DNA of 64,000 nt from Meghimatium bilineatum (GCA_034231615.1 CM067298.1:67289591-67353590), one strand, 5' to 3'. Shown: positions 46,490 to 58,194, counted from the stretch's first letter. Made by a program: numbers and translations. Notes: a model not told the origin generated them from the sequence alone.

Positions 46490-47040
46490 GAGTGTTGCAG
46501 CCTGCCTATCTGTCGACGGGCACGCCGATGTGTAATGACTCCTCGCCGAGACGATTGTCGTTCTCGTCCATCTCGCAGGAGGTGTTCGCAGTCAGTGAAC
46601 TTGCCTTATGTAATTAGACAGTCTGTGCTCATCGAGTACTGAACCTTTTCTCATCTACGAGCCTAGTTCCGGACGGTTAAGGAAGATCTCGACAAAACAG
46701 TTTGACCCGGGCTATTTCGCCTTCTCAGCCAAGATGTTGTTCACTGACATCGTCCAAGTCTGAGTCTCACCACGCATTTGCGAGCAAGTCACTCTAGCTG
46801 AATGACCATGCCCCATTGGTGCCTGAGTCAATTGGATACTGAACCTTTTCTTTCCGCAAGCATGTTTCCGGTAAAGGAAAGCTCGACAGTAGAGTTGGGC
46901 CTGGGCTGCTTTATTTGCCGAGTATCCACGATTGGGTCCATGCCCGTAAAGGCACCGGTACCTAGAAGCTCGTCTTGATGTAACGGAGCTTGTAGTTCCG
47001 ATTTCCTTGGAACGTTTTTCCATTTCTACTTGCACTTGGC
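46490..47040. repeat. GC-rich block with internal duplication
   Basis: It stands out from the AT-rich surroundings in GC and CpG content. A segment around 46625-46735 (GTACTGAACCTTTTCT, then GTTCCGGAC, then CTCGACA and GGGCTATTTCGCC) recurs in diverged form at 46820-46930, with a period of about 190 bp. A 107-codon minus-strand ORF (46712-47035) spans it but shows no domain I recognise. It could be part of an unidentified element or a CpG-rich host region. Confidence 0.55.
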
Positions 47041-48769
47041 GCTGCCTCTGGCGCAGTGATGCCCTCTATTGTATTCAGTATGTTATCTTTTCGTTTCTCG
47101 CCATGCAGCTACCTTTTCGTGTTGCTTTCATTGGCTAACCTTTAAAATCTGTGGTCGAAATGACTGCGTCACTGTGTGTCGACAGTGTCAGTCACTGCAT
47201 GTGTTGCAGCAATGGTATTGGAGATATTGACTGTCTCTTATGCAGTTAATTCATTTTTCCATCCGCTGTCTCCACTTTCATGGACACGAATCCCAAAAGG
47301 TTTAGCCAGAATCAGCACGAGCAGCTGAAATTCTGTTACTAGGGTGCACCACGAGAAGGTACTTTTCAGATCTTGGTTATCTTCTAATCCTTGGTCCGCC
47401 GAGAGCATTGGCCATGTCCCACATACCCTTGTACCCCCCTTATCGCCTAAAATAAATACCGTAAATAACATTGCTCTTTTCTTTAACATAGACCTTGTTG
47501 AAGACTTTACTTGAGGGTATAGTAGAGGGGAGGCGAGCAAGATGTAGGCATAAGTACAAAAGGAACAGTAACATTACGAGATGGACAGGTTGCAGTCTAG
47601 TAGAGTGAACTACCAATACAAGAGACATGGGATTTTGGAGGTCTTTTGCAGCCAACATTCGTTGCGGAGAAGGCACTTAATGATAATGAATATCGACTGC
47701 CACTTGAAATCGATCAATTTGTTTTCACAAAGTCATAGTATCTATTGTTATGTCACACGAGATACATTCGTTTCACGTCGGGACCCGTCGCCCTTCGGAG
47801 CGAAATTTACTGGGTTGTTTACCCTAATATGCCTCACATTGCCAACGTGCTTACTAACCAGCTCACCGTATTGGAACAAAAGCAGGTATGGTATTGGATC
47901 CATATTCGAGCTAAGTATATTTATATTAATGAACTGCTGTGGTGGATTTCTGAATTCATTGGGTAAATGCGAATATCGCGGTTAGAAGGAGGTTCTCCAT
48001 CTTCGTTGACGAAAACCATTGCAGACTCGTTAGATGTTCATTATAACGACGTTGATCAGACTGACGATCGAGCTTAATACTGGCGTTTACTATTAGGATA
48101 CCTTTTCCAGTTTGAGCAGCATTCTTAATCTCTCTTGTTACAATATCACTAACATTAACTGATACGACTGTGCTAGTTTATTGTGTCGACGAAAAAATAT
48201 ATCGATTTTATCATGAATTATTCTTTTGCAAGTAGCATTTGTTGCGTGTGCTTGTCGAACCTCTGTTGCTTGAATACTGTCCGAAATATACAACTGAGTG
48301 AATTGTGGTACCTTTTTGTATGGCGATTGTATATGATAAATTCGATGATAAGTATGTCCATGAACTTTTAAAACATATGTACTCGACCTTGATAATCCGC
48401 TATATTTACTCCCATTAACACGAAACAAAGAGCGCTATTGTAAGATAGCTACGGTAAATATTCTCGCCAAAATGTGTGTATTTAGAGTGTGTATTGTCAA
48501 AGAGCATCAAGCGCTAGAACTCGGGATACTCCGGCTTATTACGATATATGTCCTGTGGCTGTGGGAGCATGATATTTCCCTTTCGGCAAGAATTTGTAAA
48601 CTTGCCATCGTTAGGACGTTTGTTCAAAAATGTTTAAGCACCACGAAATTCATACATAATATCGAAAACTCCACAGTGATTTGCTGCAACACGATCCTCA
48701 GAAAAATGAGAAATTGCTTGACGTCGACGCATCGGTGACAATGAGTGAGCCTCGACATCTTCAACTTCG
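47041..48769. other. No gene seen
   Basis: Mixed-composition sequence with several ORFs of 60-134 codons on both strands, all overlapping and none with a recognised domain. It may contain decayed mobile elements that I cannot assign. Confidence 0.4.
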
Positions 48770-48905
48770 CATGCATGCTGTTGCGTCTGTGAGCCTCACC
48801 AATGGCTCACTAGACAAACCAACCATGCAACAGAAAACCTTAGTAGATGACATGCCTTTATATTGAGGTTATCTTCTTATAGACGCTTCATGGCACCTCA
48901 TATAA
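48770..48905 (-). repeat. Inverted copy of 20325-20455
   Basis: Shared blocks are GCAACAGAAAACCTTAG, GATGACATGCC and TATTGAGGTTATCTTCTTAT. It is one end of the unassigned repeat family represented by the 19851-20468 insertion. Confidence 0.8.
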
Positions 48906-50099
48906 ACAATCCCGTAGTCGTAACCTTCTATAATAGTTACCATGTTGTTCCGTCAGGCCGACGTTGTGCTTGAACTAGTTACGGGCAAGGCGTGGGTGTG
49001 CGGAATAACAAAGAAACCTGTCGCAAGGGCCAGAGTTGTGCCCTGATGTCAAGTATGTTTCGTCGGCATTATATTCGAAACACCATCGTGTCGGATGTCT
49101 GCTGGAACAGAGGGCGGAGCACTTATGGGATTGCCCCACGTGCTGTGAGGCCAGTTTCTAATCAAGAATCAAGAAGAATCAAGAATCTTCAACTTCATGT
49201 CTTTGCTTCTGCTCAACAATTTCATGCGGTCTATGAAGACGTGAGTATTCTCTATTCATAGCTTGTCGATTTTCACTTTGCGCTGGTGATTCTAGCGCAA
49301 CTCGACTCCTACACAAGTTAGCATCCTTAGCAAGTAGTGTTTATCTTTGTTGAAGAATTTCTTTATTAAATTATTTGCATCTCTATTTCAATTCCATGTC
49401 TATGCTGTGCAGAATTTGCAGCACGAATCCGAGAGAGCTACTCTTGACTATGAGGACTCAACCATCTTGTTGTTTGTTGTGTTTTTTTTTACGATTTCTT
49501 GTGTTTGGATCATCTTTATCCTTAATTCAAAGCAAATTATATGTATATTGTAAAGATAATGTATTTTAGATAAATCTTTAACCACAAGAAAATATAGAAG
49601 TTTCCCTGTTAACCCATCCATTACATTTGTATAGAAAAATGCCGTCTGCTTTGAATAACGTCACGACACCAATCGTTTTGATTGGATGTCGCATGGGAAA
49701 TCCGTGAAATAAATGCGCTTTTTATATAGAGTTCCAGCAATGACAGAAAACGACTTATTAAATTATAGATAATTTTTAAAATATCCCAGCATGATAGACA
49801 TTATAATTGTAATGGAAGTTAAGGACTTCGACATGCAGTCCACTATGTGTCCTCGTTGCTTCACGTTCTAGAAGCTCTAAGCACATAGAGGATAAACTGA
49901 ATTTTCCTAGGATTTACCCATATGCATTTTTTTCCTGATAGTACCACACGAAGCATTAACTCCAAAACGTCAATCGACAAATCCAAGTGATCTCCATGAA
50001 ATGTTCTTATAAGCAACTTTTGATAGACAGGTATCAAACTATTCATAGCATGTCTATCAATCTGTATGTCGTCTTCTTGGCAGATAATTATCGTCAATG
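48906..50099. other. No gene seen
   Basis: No supportable gene. A short AATCAAGA repeat lies at 49158-49186. Confidence 0.45.
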
Positions 50100-50440
50100 C
50101 CACTCGGTAAGCCTCTAGGCTCTTGTACAGACTGTTCAGTCTCTTCCAGTGTTATAATCAGAAGATCTTCGATATTTCGTGTCCATCGTAGTCTCGTCTG
50201 GGTCTTGTTCTCTTTCCTAGAACTTTCCCATCCATGATTGATCTTTCAAAGACATTATATATTTTTATATTCTCAAAATGTTAGCTCGAGTCTTTTGATA
50301 GTTTTGAGTAAGCAGTCGTCCTTAAGCTTTTCCTGAAATATGTCTGTGTCGCATTGTCTTGTCGTCCATGATATTCTTAGAACCTTACTGCAAAACTTCA
50401 TTTCAAATGACATTTTTTTCCATAGGATGTCATTGTCCAT
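50100..50440 (-). pseudogene. LINE reverse-transcriptase C-terminal fragment
   Basis: The minus strand reads FEMKFCSKVLRISWTTRQCD, then DIFQEKLKDDCLLKTIKRLE, the region after the palm domain in RTE-like LINEs. Downstream there is a decayed tail ending in a readable YRVALTIII stretch. Stops are present. Confidence 0.65.
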
Positions 50441-50521
50441 GATCCACAACGTATGTTTCTACTAAAAAATAAAAAAAAATAAAAAAATGACTAATCTCAA
50501 CGTCACGGAGATTCCTTAGAT

Positions 50522-51045
50522 GAATGTTGATGTGTTGTATTTCATGTCATTGTCTTCTTTTATATTATCAATTTTGATGTGTTGTATTTCATGTCATTGC
50601 CTTCTTGTATATTATCAATGTTGATGTGTTATATTTTTTATCATTGTCTTCTATTATATTATCAATGTTGATAGATACAGACATGTTTCCATTGTGTTTT
50701 GTGCGTGGCATCCTGATTATCTGTGCGCCTTTTGGCTGGATGCCTCCGTCTTCAGCACTCTGCTTACTTGGGCAGGACTATGGTCCTGCTCGAATGGGAC
50801 TGCCCGACCAGTCTTATTTTCCAGCCCCTGATGGCTGAACTAAGCCCCATCACCACGGCACGGTGATGGCCTTGATGGGGATATTTTTTCGTAAAGTTGA
50901 CACTACAAAAGACAGTGAGTTTTATTAAGGAGACAGAATTACAGATATAGACATGTTTCAAGTGAACGAAAGAAGAAGAAGAAGAATCAATGTTGATGTG
51001 TTATATTTCATGTCATTGTCTTCTTGTATATTAGCAATGTTGTTT
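50522..51045. repeat. 47-bp minisatellite interrupted by LINE-I
   Basis: Unit starts (GATGTGTTG or variant) are at 50529, 50576, 50623 and 50670, exactly 47 bp apart, and the array resumes after the insertion at 50995. The shared block is ATTTCATGTCATTGTCTTCT. Confidence 0.9.
50673..50985 (+). mobile_element. LINE-I copy with inverted 5' end
   Basis: 50681-50880 is the first about 200 bp of LINE-I, inverted, ending exactly at its 5' terminal base. 50900-50985 is the last about 90 bp of LINE-I in the plus direction, including the stop codon and GAA tail. About 20 unrelated bases join them. The whole is flanked by ATCAATGTTGAT at 50661-50672 and 50986-50997, although the same 12 bp also occur in the minisatellite unit. 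The structure matches known 'twin priming'. The copy's predicted ribozyme has A in place of the catalytic C. Confidence 0.88.
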
Positions 51046-51723
51046 TGTACTAATTATCAGGAAACAACCACACACCTTGTACATGTGGAGTCTCCTTATA
51101 GTCTATATTATAAATATCGTGTCTTAATTATCAATATAACTATTCTGTTTTTACATAACTATTCTTGTTGTATTCATATCCAGTTCTACTTTAACAGCTG
51201 TGAAAGTATCCATTGTCAGCGTACTAGGTATGTATGTAATATAAATATCGCTCTGGTATCTTTATTTCCAATTTTGTTGTCTTCAATATTACTCTTGATA
51301 TAAAATATAAAAAAAATATGGCTACCATAAGTTTTAGAAACCACAGTTGATTTCACTAAATAATTAGGTATCAAAGCATAAAGAGTCCTGACTCACATAC
51401 TTCTGGTCTGATGGGACACAAGATCTTACCACGTCTCACAGAAAGAGGCTGATGTTACTAAACTTAACTGGGATTTCCCGTTTTATAAATATTCTCACAG
51501 AAAACAAGTACGTGTCAAGGATATTTTGTGCACTGATATTTGAGGAGTGATTACTTAAAGTGTTTGAAAAATCTTGCATGTCCGAGTTTGGCATTAATAC
51601 AATTTCTACTTTTTGTATTTGATTATTCTGTTTAAGCATGTTTTGTCACGCATGTCTGGATTGTTCTGAATATCTTACTTTGTATATATCTTAATATATA
51701 TCTCCTTGGAACATATATATTAT

Positions 51724-51811
51724 ACAGGGAAGCATTCTAAATTGCCTTTTTCTGTTCTAACACAAAATGCTGTGTTAGAACAGAAAAAGGCAATTCCGAA
51801 TGGTTCCCTGT
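51724..51811. repeat. Fold-back hairpin at a LINE 5' junction
   Basis: Perfect 24-bp arms (51740-51763 and 51772-51795) around an 8-nt loop, with a further 16 bp per arm at about 80 percent match. The right arm is LINE-E coding sequence; the left arm is its inverted duplicate. Confidence 0.93.
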
Positions 51812-52740
51812 GATTCTGGTGTTAAACAAGGCTACCCTATATCACCATTACTATTCAATATCGCAATTGACTGGGCTATGAGAAAAAGCACACCGAACAC
51901 AAATTTAGGAATCAAATGGATAAATAAAACAACATTAGAAGACCTGGATTATGCCGATAATCTTTCACTATTGAGTGAAAACCATCAAGATGCACAAACA
52001 AAAACTGATAGATTAAAACTCATTGCAGGACGAATAGGTCTCCAAATCAATTCATCACAAACAAACATTATGGACTTCAACAATTCATCTAACGAAATTA
52101 CTTTAAATGGACAACAACTTGAACAAGTACACAAATTCTCCTATCTAGGAAGCAAATAAACACTCGATGGTGATGTCATGACAGAAATTACAACTCGCAT
52201 TGCCCTAGCATCAAGTGCATTTAACAGACTGTCTAATATCTGGAATTCAAAGTCAATCAGCACACGCACGAAAATGTGCTTATTTAATTCCTGCGTTATT
52301 CCGGTGCTATCATATTGATGTGAGAGCTGGAAAAGCTCTTTATCTTCAGAAAAGAAATTACTGAGTTTCAAAAACAAATGTCGTCGTAGGATAACTAACA
52401 CACATTGGAGTGAATTCAAATCTAATGATAAAATCAGAGAAGAAGCACATGAAAATTTTATCACAGATGTTATTAGAAAACGCCGTTGGTCATACATCGG
52501 GCATGTCCTACGCGCAGACACCAACAGAAGAATACACCACCAATCTCTTGAATGGATACCTACAAGCAAAAGAGCAAGGGGTAGACCAAAAGAAACACCC
52601 AGAAGAACAATACTTAGAGAAAGTAAAACAACCAATATTCATACTATTCAAGAACTGCACAGAATAGCTTTGAACAGACAGAATTGGAGAGATCTGACCT
52701 CTGTCCTATGCGTTAACTTCAGCGCTAAAGGAAAATGAAT
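51772..52740 (+). pseudogene. LINE-E (RTE-like) 3' half, lightly decayed
   Basis: A 5'-truncated reverse transcriptase. It reads SGVKQGYPISPLLFNIAIDW, then EDLDYADNLSLLSENHQDAQ (the YADD box with N for the second D), FSYLGSK, a stop, EITTRIALASSAFNRLSNIW, a stop near 52316, then RITNTHWSEF and a GRPKETPRRT-type tail that ends before ATGAATGAAT at 52733. A frameshift lies at about 51815. Apart from these the sequence stays close to a full reading, so it is a fairly young dead copy. The tail repeat is typical of RTE-like elements. Confidence 0.87.
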
Positions 52741-53230
52741 GAATATATCTTACACCTGTATCTGGCACTGGCTGAACAAATTCATGTAATAATATTGTTA
52801 TCAACTTCTGCATGAATTTTTTGTTGTTTTTGTTTTTGTTTTGTTTTGTTTATTTTATATAACGTTATCTGAGTCTTTTATTAGTCTAGAGGAATTTGTA
52901 GCATTTGTTTTTTTCTCTCTATTGTTTGAATGCTATTTCTTGTGTATTCAGTTTTTAATCTTTCATGACATTCATTTTCTGAAATGTCGTAGCTGTAAAT
53001 CATAATTATTTCCTGTTGTTTCTCCTTAACTATCGCTGACATGGCTTTAAATGTTCGAACACTACCTGTTATTACTTTATATTATAGTATCTTCATCACC
53101 CTTGAATCCAGTAATTGATATCAGGCAATGCAGTAGAGAATGATGAGGTTATGATTGTTGTGTTTTGACAATGGTCACTGCGGCTTTTCTGTTGTCATAA
53201 TCACTGCTGAAAAGTGTAGACCCAATAGTA
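52741..53230. other. No gene seen
   Basis: T-rich non-coding sequence with short TTTTG repeats at about 52820-52860. Confidence 0.5.
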
Positions 53231-53234
53231 AAAC

Positions 53235-53830
53235 GTAAACTCTAGTATGAGCATGGAAATCGAGGAAGTAATGGAAGCCCTAAAATGGGCATCGGAAACA
53301 GATATAACTAGGACTGTTGTTGTGTCGGACTCTCAAACCATGACCCACACGATTCAGGATGGTTGATCAAGAGTGGTGGGATATATTGGTATTGAAGATT
53401 ATACTGGAGTTGAGGGTAACCGGAGAGCGGATAAACTTGCATCAAGACCACATGTGTCCAGATAGATTACACGAGAAAAGGAGGATATTGTGAATTGTTT
53501 ATATATGCATCTATTTTATGAGGACACCATGGTGGACAAGACTGTATAAAGATAATGAAGGAGATTAGAATAGTTGGACAGGTAGTGAACGGGAGGGGAA
53601 ACGACTGACTAGTTGAACTTGGAAAATTTACAACCAATGCCCAACGGGAACAATCAGCAGCATATTGCCATTTGCAGAAAGTGACAAAACTCCCATGAGG
53701 ATACATGAAGTATGAACACGACCACGGTTAAGAAAAACACTAATCTATGTTGTTGGCGGCATGGTAAGCCGACGACTATTACAAGATTATCTCTGAGTTA
53801 TGGATCCTTCTGGATGCGGAAGGTTTCCAT
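53235..53830 (+). pseudogene. I-type LINE RNase H and C-terminal fragment
   Basis: The plus strand reads EEVMEALKWASETDITRTVV, then VSDSQTMTHTIQDG, a stop, then GIEDYTGVEGNRRADKLASR. These are the second and last conserved parts of an RNase H domain. Downstream pieces (53600-53700) continue towards a C-terminal region. Several stops and frame changes occur. It is distinct from LINE-I at the sequence level. Confidence 0.75.
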
Positions 53831-53929
53831 CATCAACGAAGTGCGATCTTGGCAACAAAGGTTGGTTACAACGACATCCAACAACCTTTGTCTCTTTTTA
53901 TATGCTAGTGAATTCTGTTAGACTGTTGC

Positions 53930-54240
53930 CTATCCATCTTGTTATGTTTCGAACTTTCACCTATGCCTTCTAGTTGCTCGGCTCTCCTTAATTATACCCT
54001 CAGAAAGATCTTAACAATGTGTAATGTCTTTTAATATGTCCAAAATACTTTATTTGATTTTATTTCCTTTAATAGTTTTTTTCATACCAAGTGTTGCCAG
54101 AATCTTCTTTCTTCTGCTTCCGTGAAGTTCTCCCTATTCTTAAATATATATCCACATCTCAAAAGCGTCAATTCTGACATCTAGATGTTTGTTCATTATC
54201 CTTGTATGTGAGTCATACATTAACATAGAAGAGATGTAGC
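53930..54240 (-). pseudogene. LINE reverse-transcriptase C-terminal fragment
   Basis: The minus strand reads YDSHTRIMNKHLDVRIDAFE, then MWIYI, a stop, RRKKILATLG and a decayed tail. The order (helix, E-M-W, R-R-K) is that of RTE-like LINE ends. Confidence 0.6.
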
Positions 54241-54499
54241 AACAGATGATATCATCCGACTAGTGCGTAACAATAACTGCATTGATCTTGTGAAGAAGTT
54301 AAATCCTACTCAGCCTGCATTACTCGAAACCTTCTCCGTGGTCATAACACTCGACAGAAGTCCAGGGACGTAAATCCGGGAGCGGTGGATGTAGAGATCA
54401 GAGCGCTAATTGACGATAACAATACAGAGGATGATACAATAATCTAAACTCATGTATCATTAACAATGTGCTTGGAATTTTTCTATCCGTGATACTAAA

Positions 54500-55030
54500 T
54501 AAACATTTCCACATAACTCTGCCGTGTTACTAAGGAAACATATATACATAAGTCTGCCCATGTTACTAAATAAATATACCAACATAACTCTGGTAGCACG
54601 GCTTTAGTGCAGAATTGAGAATTGTCTTAAGAATGTGTTTATTTAGTAACACGGGTAAATATTACTAAACGGAACTATTCCTGTTTTACTAAATAAACTA
54701 ATCAACATAACCCTACCTGTGTTAGTAAATAATCATATCTCTACCTGTGTTACTAAATAATCATATCTCTACCCGTGTTACTAAATAATCATATCACCAT
54801 ACCTCTACCTGTGTTACTAAATAATCATATCACATATCTCTACCTGTGTTACTAAATAATCATATCACCATATCTCTACCTGTGTTACTAAATAAACATA
54901 TCCACACAACTGTACCGGTATCACTAAATAAACATGTTAGTATAACTCTACTGGTGTAACTACAGAAATATATCAACATAACTATTCCTGTTTTAATAAA
55001 TAAAGATATCAACATAACTCTAAAAGTGTC
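54500..55030. repeat. Irregular minisatellite
   Basis: Many copies of a variable unit of about 25-45 bp built on GTGTTACTAAATAATCATAT, or AAACATATC, followed by ATCTCTACCT. The unit length differs because inner blocks are lost or repeated. Confidence 0.85.
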
Positions 55031-55289
55031 GTTAAATTATCATAGCAATATAACGTTACATTTTTGCATAACATTGCAAAAATAGCTCACTTGCCAGTTC
55101 TATGTACTCGTAAATAATATTTTACGCTCACATAAAACAACATGTAACGCTATTTTTATTTTAATAATTTAAATTCTCAGAAAACGGACTACAAAAGTCA
55201 AAACTCCAATTCTCAGAAAACGGACAAAAACAGCGAAAACTATATTGTCAGAAGCCATACAACTGATGATAACTGATATTCTCAGATGA

Positions 55290-55390
55290 CAACAGCGAGT
55301 TGGATCTGATACTTTCAGAAGACAGACAACGAGGTGGATCTGATATTTTCAGAAGACAGACAACGAGGTGGATCTGATATTCTCTGAATA
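55290..55390. repeat. 34-bp tandem repeat
   Basis: Three copies of a unit with GAGGTGGATCTGATATTTTC and AGAAGACAGACAAC. Confidence 0.85.
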
Positions 55391-56300
55391 CAAGCTTCTA
55401 AGATGGCATGTAACATTTTGAAAATAAAAGCAAATAAGCTGAAGATTTATTTTGAGACGACAGACAACGAAGATGGTAACATTTCTCAGAAAACAGACAG
55501 CAAAGGTCGCAATCTACATTCAAATCAATATGTACACGAAGTGATGAGACAATATCACTGATCAGTCTAGAACAGATAGAAAAAAAAATATTTGAAAATC
55601 GTCAACACTGAGATATATTTCTCGGACAACCTGGCATTTCCAGTTTGCAATCTTTGGTCGATTTCTTCCCCACATTTACCAACCCCCTCGAGGTGTCACT
55701 TGTTTCATCATGATACAAATTCTTTGATAGACTCTACCCGTTGCTATGACTGTAGTGAGGTTACACTTACAGAAATGATCAAAGTAAAAAATGGAAATGT
55801 AAGAGTTATAGGAACATAGAGAGATTATTTATTAAAAACTCAAACGTATATGTACTCGATTCTAAAAAGAGGGATCTACCCAGCAGCGACATTACGTAAT
55901 GAAACGAAAGAATCTTAGATCATTTGTCTGAGTCAGAAATCACAGACCGCTTGCGTTTTGTTTAGTGCCTCTTTCAAGATACAGAATTTCCTTTCTCCCC
56001 ATTTCAGAGTGAAACGAGTCTAACTCAATATCATTTCTGAAAGGAATCAGACTTAACAACATCTAGTTTCGTCTGTAGTTAATCATTCAAAAGACGAAAG
56101 ACATCAAGAAGGTATAATTACCACTAAAACAGAGAACCTATGTTTTGAACTCATGCACGATTTATTTGAGTACTTTTTATAACAATAGACACAACTGATC
56201 TTCAAGAATAGAAAGTCATGGCTGAGGCGTGACCATCGACGTTATAAGATATGTGGGCTAAATTGGGAACCATCCTTCTATTGTGTAAATTCAAGTAGGA
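55391..56300. other. No gene seen
   Basis: A-rich sequence, with a 75-codon plus-strand ORF at 55592-55819 that I cannot assign. Confidence 0.45.
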
Positions 56301-56307
56301 AGCGAGA

Positions 56308-56372
56308 GGATAAATTAAAATTCTTGAGACCCACGGGAATTGAACCAGTCCGTTCTGACGTGGTGTGTTTGA
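56308..56372 (-). mobile_element. SINE-P 3' fragment
   Basis: GAAGCGAGAGGATAAATTAA followed by TTCTTGAGACC and GGAATTGAACCAGTCCG matches the tail and B-box region of the SINE-P dimer in inverted orientation. Confidence 0.75.
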
Positions 56373-56454
56373 TATTTTTCGGTGTTATATGGGGGATGGG
56401 GGGGGGGGGGCACTCTGTGTTGAAAAACCTGCCTTTAGATACATTTGATACTCT

Positions 56455-56515
56455 ATGTTCCAGAACTAAGATGTTCCAGAACTAAGGTGTTCCAGAACTA
56501 AGATGTTGGATACAT
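56455..56515. repeat. 18-bp tandem repeat
   Basis: Three copies of GTTCCAGAACTAAGATGT or a variant. The motif resembles the unit of the larger array at 59890-60550. Confidence 0.8.
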
Positions 56516-56724
56516 TTGGTGCCATGTGTCACTTTAAAAATCTGATTCCCGATGAGCTGGTAGGAGTTTATAGTTGACGAAAGGCACGACTGAGGCATTT
56601 ATTTATCACCCAGGTTCATGTTATCAGTTACAGAAGAAGAAAATTAAAAATTCAAGCCTAAATTTTCCACATTTACAAGACCCGAAAATGCTGTATTGAC
56701 AGAAGTGACAGAATTCAGCAATAT

Positions 56725-56935
56725 GTGGATGCCATTTACGCAGACTCATCAGAGTGTGGATGACATCTACACAGATTCGCCAATGAGTGGATGACATGTA
56801 CACGGACTCATTAATATGTGACTAATATGTGAATGACATGTACACTGATTAACTAATGTTTGGATGACATGTACATGGATTCACTAATGTTTGAATGACA
56901 TGTACATGGATTCGCTAATATGTGAATGACATGAT
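56725..56935. repeat. Minisatellite, unit about 34 bp
   Basis: Six or more copies of a unit built on ATGACATGTACATGGATTCA and CTAATGTTTGA or CTAATATGTGA. Confidence 0.85.
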
Positions 56936-57521
56936 GAGAATGGAACCATCATATTTGGACAGTGTTTCCAAATATTATAACTTGGGATGGACATTACGCT
57001 TAATTTGTAAATAAAGATTGCGTCCTGCACGACCAAGGCCAATCTCTATGCCTGATGCTGTCCAGCAACAGCATGATGCCTTAGAAGTCTAGAAAAGTAG
57101 ACATTCACACAATTTCGACAACCTACAAAACACATGGTAGGGAAGGCTACGTTTTCTGAAGATTGGATACATCCCTCCATTGTTATCTCCATAATCATGG
57201 CAATAATTCTATGTTTACTTGCAAATAATAACTTTGAAAAATTGTATGAAGAAATGAAAGATGAAGACAGTATAAAGTAATGTATCTTTAGTCGGGCAGG
57301 AACATATGTCTTCTAATACAATTAAGTTCGATATTATCAATCGATATTTTAAAATAAACTTCAGGGATTAGTGTTCACAGAATTTATTACATCATAATGT
57401 AATAGACGAAATGAAATCAATTGCGGTTCAAAAGCTGAATGACAGCGATCCAATTTCGAAAATTACTTTCTGTTTTTTTTTCCTATAAATTATTTCAGTT
57501 TCCCATGTATTTTATCGCATT

Positions 57522-57765
57522 GCTGAGAGGTTAGAGCGTTGGTATCACACTAGTGAGGTCTAGAGTTCGATCCCCGGTAAGGACTAATTTTTCTGTCGGA
57601 GGGTAAATTTAAACAAAATTCATCCTGTACATGACGTGGCGAAAGAAGGAGCATGAGGCCTTTATCATATAGCTACAAAATCCTCCCTGCAACTCCTTAA
57701 CGGGAATCATCCAGTATTTGACAATTTATTTCGATTTGATAGGTTATTTATATATCAAGTCTTTA
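57522..57765 (+). mobile_element. tRNA-derived SINE2
   Basis: It begins with a tRNA-like head, with A-box-like TGCTGAGAGGTTAGAGCG and B-box GAGTTCGATCC at 57563-57573. The body contains CATGACGTGGCGAAAGAAGG and GGCCTTTATCATATAGCTAC, and it is shared with the copy at 60564-60770. RNA polymerase III transcription is implied by the boxes. The 3' end is not clearly bounded. Confidence 0.85.
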
Positions 57766-57792
57766 CTATTGAAGTATTTCAATCTAAACAAG

Positions 57793-58020
57793 GCAAGACT
57801 GAAGCAACCTTAAACTCATCCTCAGCAAGACAAGATTGTAGCGACCTTGAACTCATCCTCAGAAAGACAAGATTGTAGCGACCTCGAACTCATCCTCAGC
57901 AAGACAAGATTGTAGCGACCTTGAACTCATCCTCAGCAAGACAATATTATAGTGTATAGGAACTCACTCTCAGGAAAGCAACACTGTCGAGCGACCTTGA
58001 ATTTAATCTAAGCAAAGAAA
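57793..58020. repeat. 38-bp minisatellite
   Basis: Four good and one or two diverged copies of a unit with GACAAGATTGTAGCGACCTT and GAACTCATCCTCAGCAA. Confidence 0.88.
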
Positions 58021-58039
58021 GATTGTCACGACCGTAAAC

Positions 58040-58130
58040 ATATTCTAAACAAGGCAACATTGTTAACGTGCCTAAACAAGGCAACATTGTTAACGTGCCT
58101 AAGCAAGGCAACATTGTTAACGTGCCTAAA
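58040..58130. repeat. 27-bp tandem repeat
   Basis: Three copies of a 27-bp unit (GCCTAAACAAGGCAACATTG plus TTAACGT). Because 27 is a multiple of three it yields a nine-residue repeat on the minus strand, which is a by-product. Confidence 0.9.
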
Positions 58131-58194
58131 CAATACACGTCAATTCTAATGTAGAAGAACAACAATATATCAGTCATCATCATCAGGTGCCATG

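Noticed and set aside
52141..52635. A 164-codon minus-strand ORF
   Set aside because: It is the antisense of the LINE-E reverse-transcriptase sequence.
57522..57600. A functional tRNA gene
   Set aside because: The A and B boxes are present, but no full cloverleaf or acceptor stem pairing was found and a SINE body follows. It is a tRNA-derived SINE head.
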